Below, piece by piece: positions 37,911-48,696 of a stretch of DNA of 64,000 bases; the stretch's first letter is position 1; each line of letters starts with the position of its first letter. Source of the DNA: Fagopyrum homotropicum (lineage: Eukaryota; Streptophyta; Magnoliopsida; Caryophyllales; Polygonaceae); assembly GCA_033239125.1 (NCBI GenBank), contig BSWB01000002.1, positions 10,077,001 through 10,141,000 on the forward strand, given 5' to 3'. Made by a program: the position numbers and the translations under genes. The notes under the pieces are model-generated. The model was not told the DNA's origin and did no database searches. It worked only from the letters and a program-made list of their open reading frames with translations.

Positions 37911-38885
37911 CCAGGCTAAACTCTGGCCCTCAGCTCACTCTCTCAGCAACTCAACAACTAGGCTCTTACAGAATTAATCTACATTATATAATATAAGTTG
38001 TAAAATCTGTCAAACTGAACCAAAGTGCATTGTAAAATCTACACTGTAACTAATCTATACCGTCAAATGGTGCAAATTACACCAAACTAAAACTGTAAAA
38101 CAAAATCAAGATATGCTAAACCAAATCATCAAACTAAAACTAACTCTTAAACTTCATTAAGATTCAACAAACATAGTACGCAACTCCAAAATTGCATAAC
38201 AAAATGTTGCAAAATACACCAAATATGTGAGATTGCGACTCCATTACGTGGTCTTCTGAGCAAGAGAAGCAGGAAACTAAATGAGCGATAGGGAAGAGCT
38301 ATCCAGTCCAAGCCGTTGTCTTCTACAATTTATAGGAGTGGAAAAAATAGCAATAGATGGAGAAGAGATAAGCAAACTAACGATTTCAGGTTTATAGAGA
38401 ACTTCACAGTGAGGTTATGGCCCCCATCCGTGGTCTTATGAGCGAGAGAGAAGCAGGAAAACAAAATAAACAACAAAGAAGTGAACTCAATCATTCATGT
38501 CCATCCCGTTGTCTTCTACAAGAGTGGAAGGGGAAAATCAACAAAATATGGAGAAAAGAAGTAGGAAATTGGTTTAGGGTTATGTATGGCTGTTAGCATG
38601 AAATATTGTGATATTTTAGGCACGTTTTCTAAGTGTATTTGATTCATATTGATAGTCTTTGATTTAGCATTGTTGCATTTGTGAACTAGTTTGCCTATAT
38701 TGTCGATATAGATGTCTACACAAGCTTTATGTTGATTATAGGTGATTGAGAGCCATTTCCGAACATAATTTAGCAAAGATGAGTTGATTGAGTATGTCCA
38801 TGGATTGAGGGCATTCTTAGGAGCAAAATGGATGTCAACTTCAGGAATGAACGAGGCTAGGGAAGAATCCCGTTCTTGCCCTAAA

Positions 38886-39058
38886 CCACGCTCTAAAATA
38901 CGGCCGTACTACAAACCACGTTCAGTTCCACGGCCGTGGAACCCTAGCAAGAGAAGAGTGATTCATTCCAGTGGATTCTACGGTCGTGGAATCATGTGTT
39001 CAAACCGTGTCCAATCCCACGCTCTAAATTACGGTCGTGGAAGGTTCCACGACCGTGA
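38886..39058. promoter_or_regulatory. Palindromic word array in 5' LTR
   Basis: Within 173 bp there are TACGGCCGTA (38899-38908), TTCCACGGCCGTGGAA (38927-38942), TTCTACGGTCGTGGAA (near 38976) and a 26-bp palindrome (39031-39056), each preceded 10-25 bp earlier by a CCACG or GTGATTC half-site. The array ends about 75 bp before the TATA-like CACTATAAAAGG, a position suited to an upstream activating region. Function is inference. Confidence 0.6.
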
Positions 39059-39132
39059 TCTTGGCGATTTCTTTCGCCACATTTTAAGCCACAATCTTTT
39101 AAAAGATTGGGCCGGGCCGCTATTTCATCATA

Positions 39133-39142
39133 CACTATAAAA
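39133..39142 (+). promoter_or_regulatory. TATA box of Athila 5' LTR
   Basis: CTATAAAAGG is a near-perfect plant TATA box and is preserved in the 3' LTR and in the related solo LTR (near 59351). It would start the genomic RNA near 39165-39175 and so define the U3/R boundary. Confidence 0.65.
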
Positions 39143-40320
39143 GGACGGACGAAGAGAGATTCCGGCATGCCCGCTTACACGCTTGCATCCACGCTTGGAG
39201 ATTTGGGACTTTGCAAGAGACTACTTGCACTCATCCTTGGAGTTGCCCTAATCTCGCACTTTTGGTGGAGATTGCTATTGAGATTTCCGGATTGACGGAA
39301 GATCGAAGTTTTTGGAAGATTGTTGCAAGAAGATTTCTCTTCTTGTTTAGGTTTGATTTAGAAGGCGGATTGACACCCCGTTCTTCCTTCTTTCCTAAGA
39401 TTGTGTTTGTTTGCTTTATTCTGAATCTATTGACAATATTCGTTCTTGATTGTGACATTGAGATTGGTTTGAAGTTTATTGAAAGTTTTCGGAAGTTTTC
39501 ACCTTTCAATCTTTTAATCTTTGAATTTGATATCATAATGATGATTGTTGGCTAAAAACCCTTAACAATTCTAAGGTGAAGGGTTGATAGTTGTGGCTTA
39601 GATGATGATAGATCGATCGTAAACAAATTGGACCCTGAGAGTTAGAGAGAATCGTTGACGAACCCTAAATCACGGTTTGTTCTTGAGTTCCACGACCGTG
39701 GGATCTCAAGATCTACCCGTAATTTCCCTTAAGTTTACGAACCTGCTTTTACTTTAATCCAAAGTTAAAGATTTGCTTTAACTTAGTTTAGGCTTGCCTT
39801 TTCTAGGTGGTAGTGAAGCCTCAACAACCTCTACCTCGATTGTGAGTGTCACAACCATAATCGGTTAAGTTAGTCTTGATCCTTGGATTACAAGTTTGGA
39901 TATTTGACATTAATTCTTGCCTTTAGAACCTTTCTATATTGAAGCCTCAACAACCTGTATAGAGAGTTTCTTGTAGGTGAGTCATATAAGGTTTTTGGAA
40001 CTTCACCGTACGATTACCTTACATTAGCATACCTTTGCATATCTCAACTCTGTCCTTATATCATTAGTATATCTTGAATCGATTGCCACAGCTGGATACT
40101 TGGATCTTTAGGATTGTTGTTTTCCCAATAATTTGCAAAGCTCTTATATTCAATTGCTTGATAACCTACGATCGGATTTTTTCTCCCCAAATCCCTGTGT
40201 TCGATACTCTGGAATTCTTGCTTAACTACGTCGATCCGTACACTGCGGGTTCGCTTGCTTGATTCTATTTTTATAAAATTAAAGCTTATTTGCACATACC
40301 TTTAAGGGCGAACAAGTTTT

Positions 40321-40339
40321 TGGCGCCGTTGCCGGGGAT
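40321..40339 (+). other. tRNA-Asp primer binding site
   Basis: TGGCGCCGTTGCCGGGGAT starts six bases after the 5' LTR end. It is complementary to the 3' end of plant tRNA-Asp (GTC), including the CCA tail, the usual primer of Athila elements. Confidence 0.92.
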
Positions 40340-40415
40340 TTGGTCTAGACCAAATTCGGTAGCCGGTTGTCAAGCTTGGGAGCTTGCTCTTGTTATTTGA
40401 TATTTCTTTGAGTAC

Positions 40416-43400
40416 ATGCGCAGGTCTAGGAACACCGAAGACCTCTTACCTCTTGATCAAGAGCTTGAGAGGACTTTAAGGCAAAAGCGCAAGGAAAAGA
40501 AGATGGCTGAAGAACACGAACGTGATCTTCAAGCGGAGTTGGCGGAGAAGGAAGCTCAACTCCAATGGAATGAGAACATCCGCCGGGATGAAATGGATCG
40601 TCATTAATCTCAAGTTAACAATCTACAGGATATGATCTTCCAAATGAGGATAGAACTAAGCGACCTTAAGAATAAGGGAAGCAAGAAATCCTCAAGGAGG
40701 GGATCAAGATCTAGAAGAAGAGGTCACTCATCCGCTGATGATAGTGATTCTTCCATGCCACCACTAGAGGAGATTGATCCCACGATCAATGTGAATCCTT
40801 TCCATCCACGGGGAGCTGCTAATCGCCGCATTCCACCTAGAAATGCGAGGATCGAACGTGTAGATGATGAGCCAAGAACTCTTGGCCAGCGGATGGATCC
40901 AACACAACAATCGCGCCGCTTGGGCGTGAATTTTGATGTTGATGATGTGCAAGGGTTTAGCTTCAACCCTCAAGTTATTACTCTTGTTCGCCAAAACCAA
41001 TTTGGCGGGACAAGCACTGAATCTCCACACCAACACTTGCAAAACTTTGAGTGTATGATGGAGACAATGAGACCGAAGAGTGCTACTACCAACAACTATA
41101 AGCTCAAGCCTTTCTTCTTCTCCTTGAAGGGGAAAGCGTTGTCTTGGTACCAAGCTCTTCCTAGTGGGAAACTAGACACGTGGGAAGACCTTTCCGCGGA
41201 GTTCCTCACCAAATTCTTTCCGCCATCCAAAACGGCGGAACTTAGAGGTAAGATCAATGCATTTTCCATGAAATCTAACGAAAGTTTGTTTCAATCATGG
41301 GAAAGGTTTCAAGACTTGTTATTGGATTGCCCTCATCATGGCATATCCAAACTTGCATTGCTGGAGATCTACTACAAGGGGTTAGATGCGGGGACGCAAT
41401 TCAACCTCCAATCCCTCTCATGTGGAACGTTCATGGACATGAGAGAAGATGACGCTTGGGACTCCATTGAGAAGCAAGCAAGGGTCATAGAGAAGTATTC
41501 CCACCGGAAAGTGGAGGGAAATCGTGTGGAGCAAGGAGCAAAGCTCACACATGAAGCTCAAAATCAGATTTTCTCCCTCAACAATGAGATCAAAGAGTTG
41601 AAGGAGGCGATCAAGACCAACTTCCCAAAGCAACAAGGGAAGGATGTTGGCTATTTGGGCAACAACAATGGCGGCGATAACACAAACCGCAACAACAACA
41701 ATAACCGGAACAACAACCGGAATAACAATTGGAATGGAAACAACAACAACTGGAACAACAATTGGAACAACAATAGGGGTTCAAACAACAACAATTGGCG
41801 CTCCAATCAACAAAATCCCGGTAACTCTTATCCTTCCAATTCTAATTCACTAACTCCACCTTCCTCTTCCTCTACTCCTTTGAAAAGCCAGGGGCAATCA
41901 TCTAATGGAGGAAACACTTCGGGAAAGGAGAAGCCCGATCCCATGTTGAAAACGATTTTGGGAAAGCTTCAAGGGTTGGAGAACCGCATCATTAAGGTTG
42001 ATGATCAAATTTATAAGGTTGATAAAGCTCAAAAGGTTTTAGAAAACCAAATGTTCAGCCATGCGGAGGAAGTTCCTAGGAATCAAGGGAAACTTCCAGG
42101 AAAGACGGAGGACAACCCTAAGGGAAGGGTGATGGCAATCACAACTAGGAGCGGAGTGACTACCACCGATCCGCAGCCTAAGTTTGTTGAAGTCCCCGTA
42201 GAGAAAGACAAAGAGAAGGGGAAGGAGAAGGAAGCTGCCTACGTTCCTCCTCCAACTTACAAACCTCCCCTACCATTCCCTCAATCTAGAGCGAGAGCGC
42301 GTCTAGATAAACAGTTTGGTAAGTTCATAGAACTCATGAGCAAGCTGCATATTAATATACCATTTATTGATGCTATTGTAGGTATGCCGGCTTATGGCAA
42401 GTTCTTGAAGGAACTCCTCTCTAACAAGAGGAAGCTAGAAGACTTCGGAGAGGTCAAGATGAGTTCGGATTCTTCGGATCTCATCAAGACCATGAAGGAG
42501 AAAATGCCCCCAAAGCTAAAGGATCCGGGGTCATTTTGCATTCCCATAGGAGTGGGAGATGTCACATACGATGCGTTATGTGATTTAGGAGCAAGTGTGA
42601 GCATCATACCACTTGCTTTGTGCAGGAAGATCGGTTTAGGCGACCCTAAACCGGTGAAGATGACGTTGTACATGGCGGATCGATCCATCACTCGCCCCGT
42701 CGGCATTGTAGAAGACGTCCCGGTCAAGCTAGGTAAATTCTTTGTTCCCATTGATTTTGTTGTGCTTGACATTCCTGCAGATAGTCCGGTCCCGATCATA
42801 CTCGGAAGACCGTTTCTTGCAACTTCCGGTTGCATAGTCGATTGCAAGAATGGTAGACTCGCTTTTGATATAGGAGAAGAGAAAGTAGAATTCGTTCTTT
42901 CCACTCTAGTGAAGGAGCCGATCTTTGATGAGGATATATTCGATATCCAAGATGAAGAGGGGTTGTCTAGGGAGGAGGTAAGTGCGATTCTCTTTAACGA
43001 TCCTTTACAAAAAGTTATCACTATGAGTCTAACAAATGTAGAAGCACAAGAAGAGATGCATGAAGTGGAGTTTGAAAAGCTCCACGATGAGGCAGAAAAC
43101 GTGAGAATCCACGGTTACACACTATATTCCACGGCCGTGGATTTCACAACCAAAACCGTGCCCCACTCCAGGGAGTTATACGGTCGTGGAGAAGACATGA
43201 CAACCGTATTTCCCTTCCACGCCCTAAACCACGGCCGTGGAGGACAAGAGGAACCCGTAATTTTGGGCGTGGAAAGGAGTGATCGAGACACTCCTTCAAC
43301 TTCTTCTGATTCTTCTCCCACACACTCATCACCCTTAGAAACTTCTAAGGAGACATCGGATGCTTCTCAAGGATCATTGGGAGCTCCGAAAGCAATGGAA

Positions 43401-46301
43401 CTCAAACCACTTCCTACTCATCTAAGGTACGCTTTTCTAGGACCTAACTCTACCTTCCCGGTTATTGTTAGTTCCGATCTAAGCATAGATGAACATAATC
43501 AGCTCATGATTGTCCTTAGGAAACATAGGAAAGCTTTAGGCTATACTATTGAGGACTTAGTAGGAATTAAACCCTCCCTATGTATGCATAAGATACTAAT
43601 GGAGGAAGATTTTAGAACTTCGAGACAACCTCAAAGGCGGTTGAATCCGACCATGAAGGAGGTTGTCAAGAAGGAAATTCTTAAGCTTCTTGATGCAGGT
43701 ATCATCTACCCTATCTCCGATAGTAAGTGGGTGAGTCCAGTTCAAGTAGTTCCGAAGAAGGGAGGAATGACGGTCATCACCAACAAAAACAACGAACTCA
43801 TTCCTACCCGAACCGTGACAGGATGGCGGATGTGCATAGACTACCGCAAGCTCAACAACACAACGAGGAAGGATCACTTCCCATTGCCGTTCATCGATCA
43901 AATGCTTGAAAGGTTAGCACAACATTCACATTTTTGCTACCTTGACGGTTATAGTGGTTTCTTTTAGATTCCGATACACCCGGATGATCAAGAGAAGACC
44001 ACATTCACGTGCCCATGGGGTACGTTTGCTTATAGGAGAATGCTGTTTGGGCTTTGCAAAGCCCCAACCACCTTTCAACGGTTCATGATGGCCATCTTCT
44101 CCGAATACATAGAGGAAATCATGGAAGTCTTCATGGACGACTTCTCCGTATACGGTTCCTCTTTTAACGATTGCCTTTCTAACCTTTCTCTTGTTCTGCA
44201 AAGGTGTGAAGACACTAACCTAGTTCTTAATTGGGAGAAGTGTCAATTTATGGTTAAGGAAGGAATTGTATTAGGTCACTTAGTCTCTAGTAGAGGGATA
44301 GAAGTGGATAAGGCTAAGATAGAGACCATAGAGAAACTTCCTCCCCCAACTTCGGTGAAAGGGATAAGAAGTTTCCTAGGACATGCTGGATTCTATAGAC
44401 GTTTCATTAAAGACTTTTCTAAGATATCAAAACCTCTCACTAATCTATTGATGAAGGATGCGGTTTTTGAGTTTTCGCAGGAATGTTTAGATGCGTTTAA
44501 CACCATTCGGCAAGCTCTAATTTCAGCACCTATTATCCAACCTCCGGATTGGACTCTTCCCTTTGAGGTTATGTGCGATGCTAGTGACGTAGCTATTGGA
44601 GCTGTTCTTGGACAACGAAAAGAAGGACGAACCCATGCCATATACTATGCTAGCAAGACGCTAGATGAAGCGCAGCTCAACTACGCCACTACCGAAAAAG
44701 AGTTTTTAGCCATTGTCTATGCTATTGACAAGTTTCGCTCTTATCTTGTAGGTGCAAAGGTGATTGTCTACACGGATCATGCTGCGATCCGGTACCTCCT
44801 TGCGAAGAAAGATGCGAAGCCAAGACTAATTAGACGGATTCTTCTCCTACAAGAATTCGATCTAGAAATCCGCGACAAGAAAGGTTTAGAAAATTCTGTT
44901 GCGGATCATTTGAGTCGCCTAACACATCTAGAGGACGACCATTTACCCATCGATGACTCCTTCCTGGACGAACACCTACACATCATTGAGGAGTGCATCG
45001 ATGTGATCTCCAAAGGTAACGAACCATGGTTTGCTGATTTTGTTAACTATTTGGTTTGTCAAGAGATACCGCCCGGATTATCCTACGCACAAAGGAAGAA
45101 GTTCTTTAAGGATGTCCGGGAATACTTTTGGAACGAGCCTCTCCTCTTTAAGAGAGGTCCGGATGGCATCATTCGGCGATGTGTGCCGGAAGATGAGATG
45201 CAAAGTGTCATCCGTCATTGTCATTCACTACCTTGTGGAGGACACGCTAGTTTGAACAAGACTAGCGCAAAGGTATTGCAATCCGGATTCTTTTGGCCTA
45301 CTTTATTTAGAGATGTGCAATCCTTTGTTTCTTGCTGCGATGCTTGTCAAAGAACAGGCAATATCTCTTGGAGGAATGAGATGCCCCTCAACAACATCCA
45401 AGAGGTGGAGATTTTCGATGTTTGGGGAGTAGACTTCATGGGACCATTCCCATCTTCTTGTGGAAACCAATACATACTATTGGCGGTAGACTACGTTTCT
45501 AGATGGGTGGAAGCAATTGCCTCTCCCACCAATGATGCCATGGTAGTGGTCAAGTTCTTCAACAAGACCATTTTTCCTCGATTTGGGACGCCAAGGACTA
45601 TCATTAGTGATGGAGGCCCTCACTTCATTGCCCGTCGCTTTGAAGCTCTTCTAGCTAAGTATGGGGTTACTCACAAGATCGTTACCCCTTACCATCCACA
45701 AACAAGCGGACAAGTTGAGATCTCAAATAGGGAGATCAAAGGAATCTTAGAGAAAACGGTTTCAAGGACTAGGAAGGATTGGTCTTTGAAGCTTGACGAT
45801 GCATTGTGGGCGTACCGGACTGCATACAAGACTCCCATAGGAACCACACCATACAACCTTGTGTATGGGAAGTCTTGTCACTTGCCGGTAGAGTTGGAGC
45901 ACAAAGCGTTTTGGGCTATCAAGTGGCTGAATTTCAGCATGAAGGAAGCGGGAGAGAAGCGTCTCCTAGACCTTAATGAGCTGGACGAACTCCGCTTGAA
46001 TGCTTATGAAAACGCTAAGATCTATAAGGAGAGAGCCAAGCGTTGGCATGATAAGCATATCATTCCAAAGGACTTCAAAGAAGGAGATCAAGTTCTCCTC
46101 TTCAATTCAAGGCTTCGTCTCTTTCCAGGTAAGCTTAAATCCTGTTGGACCGGACCTTTTCTAATTAAGCGCATTTTCCCCCATGGTGCAGTTGAAGTAT
46201 GGGGTGAAGCGAGCGGAAGCTTTAAGGTGAACGGCCAACGACTTAAGAAGTACACGCCGGAACTACAAGATGAAGAGTTCGCGCCTACCGCACTCGAATA
46301 A
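40416..46301 (+). pseudogene. Athila gag-pol polyprotein, two nonsense codons
   Basis: One frame runs from MRRSRNTEDLL (40416) to 46301 and is broken only by TAA at 40605-40607 and TAG at 43965-43967. Gag: charged coiled-coil-like start, retrotransposon gag domain (LKGKALSWYQALPSG, FLTKFFPP), then an Asn-rich tract at about 41660-41800 instead of a CCHC knuckle. Aspartic protease: DALCDLGASVSIIP (near 42570) and ILGRPFLATSG. The PR-RT linker (43080-43380) contains the palindromic words. RT: MCIDYRKLNN, the TAG inside the DGYSGFF block, FGLCKAPTTFQR, catalytic FMDD (near 44130). RNase H: VMCDASDVAIGAVLG and VYTDHAAIRYL. Integrase: HH-CC zinc finger (RHCHSL...CCDACQRTG), VDFMGPFP, DGGPHFI, HPQTSGQVEISNRE. 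Order PR-RT-RH-IN is that of Ty3/gypsy. No chromodomain, as expected for Athila. Confidence 0.93.
43105..43265. other. Palindromic words in protease-RT linker
   Basis: CCACGGCCGTGG occurs twice exactly (43129-43140, 43229-43240) and once as TACGGTCGTGGA (near 43180), with CCACG or CCGTG half-sites between and CCCGTAATTTT after them (near 43255). The reading frame stays open and encodes an unconserved stretch with HGRG-like peptides. The same words occur in the non-coding LTR and spacer. Confidence 0.7.
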
Positions 46302-47130
46302 GTGCGAGATCGGTCTAGCTACGGACCTTAAACAAAGCGCTTCTTGGGAGACAACCCAAGGTATTGCATTTTTGTTTCTGTTTTCGATTCATAGATTAGC
46401 TTAGTATAGACGTTTTTGCTTTGTTTTGCCTTCGATTCCTTCCGGTATGTTCGTGTTTTTGGATGTAGGAACGATGGAAAAGGAAAAGGAGAGGATAATG
46501 TTGAAGAAAAGTGACGAAACATGGACTTTGGAGCTTTACAGAGAGTTCCACGGCCTAAACCACGGCCGTGACAGCTACAATAACCGTAATTTCCAAAAGC
46601 CTTTGAAAAATCACCAAAACCACGGTTCCGTACAAAACCACGGCCGTGGAACACCCCGACAGACCGTGATTTTCAAAATTTTGCTTGTGACTATATAAAC
46701 CACGTTCTACACAAAAATCACCCACAAAACCCCTCTCTTCCACGACCTAAACGCCGAATCCACGCCCCCTCCTCAAATTCCTCGTTTCTTAATCGTTTTT
46801 AACGATTCTTCCTCCCAAACTGAAGCTAATTCGACCACCAACAAGATCCAAACAACGAATCGAGCGGAAATTCACCAAGGGACGCGCAATTCGGATTTTT
46901 AAATCCGAAAAATAGGTTTTTTCACTCTTCTTGATCTTTGTGGATTTGGTTCGTTTTTGTTAGAGATTTTAGGAAGAACTGATTGAAATTGGAGGAAATT
47001 AGATTAGGGCTGCCTATTTATTGAGATTGAGTGCTGAATTCTGAGATTTGCAAATTTCTGAGACGAACCACGGTTCCTGGAAGAACCACGGCCGTGGAAC
47101 CTCTAGAACAGCCCGTAATTTTCGACAGAA
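46302..47130 (+). other. Athila spacer with palindromic words
   Basis: This spacer between pol and the third ORF has no long ORF. It carries the word CCACGGCCGTG at 46560, CCACGGCCGTGG at 46639-46650 and again at 47086-47097, each with an upstream CCACGG half-site and a downstream CCGTAATTT or CCGTGATTT. It could supply a promoter or splice acceptor for the third ORF, but none is evident. Confidence 0.6.
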
Positions 47131-48696
47131 ATGGACTTTGTGAGGAGAGTTTCGGGAAGGATCAAAGAGAAGAAGAATGATCAGAACAAGAAGAGGAAGG
47201 GTAATCCCTCTTCTTCTTCATCCTCTAGGGCACCACCACCCTCTTCCCCTTCACCTCCATCTTCACCTTCACCACCCTCACCTCCTAGCCCTAGAGTCCC
47301 GACCATTCATGAGGACCACCTCGCTGCATTTGAGAGGATCGAGGAGAGGGCTGTGATTGGTCCTAGATACCTACTGTTAGAGGAGCTAGTTCCTCTTAAC
47401 ATCGTAGATGACCTCACTTGGCTCTTGGATAGAGCCGGACTTGTTGTCTTCTCGGCTATCCGAGAAGACGCGTATGAGGAGATTACCAGGGAGGTTGTGA
47501 CTTCTTTCGAGCATAGTCACGTGGATAGGACCGTTTCTTTCCATCTCATGGAAAGGAACTATGACTTTAGCATCCGTGAGTTCGGGACCTTCTTCGGGTT
47601 TTACGAGACCTTTAACGGTCGTTTTCCTAGTGGCGTTTACGCCAAGAACTTTTGGGAGGAGGTAGCGATGATTTACGCCAGCAAGGACCGCTGGCAACCT
47701 GCTGACACCAAGGCCAAGTTGATGTATCACTTGGCCTTGAAGATTGCTCACCGTGTTCTTTCGGAGTGTCTCTTTCCTCGGACGGAGACGCCCTAAAAGA
47801 TCAAGACGGATGAGCTCTTTTTGCTTTATTCCATGCTGTATGGGCGCCGAGCTGACTGTGCCACCCTCTTGGCTGCTACTATGAGCAAGCTCAAGAACAA
47901 GAGGAGGGGCAACATTGGATACGGTGGGATAGTTACCCACCTTGCTAGGAGCTTGGGAGTTGATTTTTCCGCCTACACCCGTATACCAGCCGTACCTTTA
48001 GGTCTTCATGCCTTCATGACTAGAGGGCTCATCTTCCCCACTCATAGAGGTCCGCCTTATGCGGCCATGCCTTGGGAGAGTAGGACCGGTAGGGGCATTG
48101 AGTGGCTGCAGGAGTATTCCATTATGGCGGGACGCCATAATTGGAAGGAGACGTTCGCTGCCATGCATGCGAACAAGATTGCAGCTCCTCCGTATGTTTC
48201 ACCACCACCCGTTGTTGAGGAGGAGGAGATGGGAGATCAGTTTGAGGGTGGAGGAGGAGCCGAGCAGGAGTTTGGCACGTTTCCGGATCAGCCGGATGCG
48301 GCCCCCGATGTACCGAGACGTTCTCCACGTCCAGCTAGAGCTTCAGGCTCGTCTTCTCGCCGCGTCAGCGTGAGTGAGAGACCCACATGGGCTGAGACAC
48401 CTCCTGCATGGTACGGAGCTCCACCTCCATGGTCCACAGAGCAAACAGCAGCACCAGCACCAACACCATCCGACGCTCCAGCATGGTACAGTCAGGCTCC
48501 GGGATGGTATGAGCAGATGCCGGATTGGGCTACTGGCCTTTCGGAGAGAGTAGGAGCATTGGAGATCCGAGCCGATGCTAGAGATGGACGCTTAGACGAC
48601 CTCGACCACATGATGAGGGATGTCTACCGCCAGCAGTTTGGGCGGTTTTATGATCCTAGCTTCTCCCCATTTCCGCCTCCACCAGCGCCGCAGTGA
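47131..48696 (+). pseudogene. Athila third ORF (ATHILA ORF-1-like)
   Basis: The frame starts MDFVRRVSGRIKEKK at 47131 and ends at 48696, with one TAA at 47794-47796 in an otherwise open frame of 521 codons. It has a basic start, a Ser/Pro tract, and a globular part with AFERIEERAVIGPRYLLLEE, TVSFHLMERNYDFSIREFGT and GFYETFNG. This resembles the plant retrotransposon family known as ATHILA ORF-1 (Pfam PF03078; from memory). The C-terminal third is disordered and Pro/Ser-rich, with repeated PAWY/PGWY motifs and a short helix near the end. Its role is unknown; env-like proteins have been proposed for post-pol ORFs in Athila, but I see no convincing signal peptide or membrane segment here. Confidence 0.75.

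Larger units (their letters stand above)
36075..37970 (-). mobile_element. Solo LTR, Tekay-like Ty3/gypsy
   Basis: This 1896-bp LTR starts TGTAACACCCCGAATCC and ends GGCTCTTACA on the plus strand, with a perfect 5-bp duplication GAATT (36070-36074, 37971-37975). The same terminal phrase starts the LTR at 56889, whose element reads on the minus strand, so this copy is also minus. It contains a CA microsatellite (36429-36465), a 19-bp hairpin (36896-36914) and two clusters of the word CCGCRGGGGCGG (37255-37335 and 37850-37910). No internal region is attached. Confidence 0.92.
38591..40314 (+). repeat. 5' LTR of Athila element
   Basis: It runs from TGTTAGCATGAAAT to GGGCGAACA. The TATA-like phrase CACTATAAAAGGACGG near 39131-39146 is a likely core promoter; it also occurs in the 3' LTR and, as CCTATAAAAGGACGG, in the solo LTR at 58804-60528. 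A palindromic word array lies at 38886-39058, just upstream of that TATA. The phrase GTACACTGCGGGTTCGC lies near the end. Confidence 0.95.
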
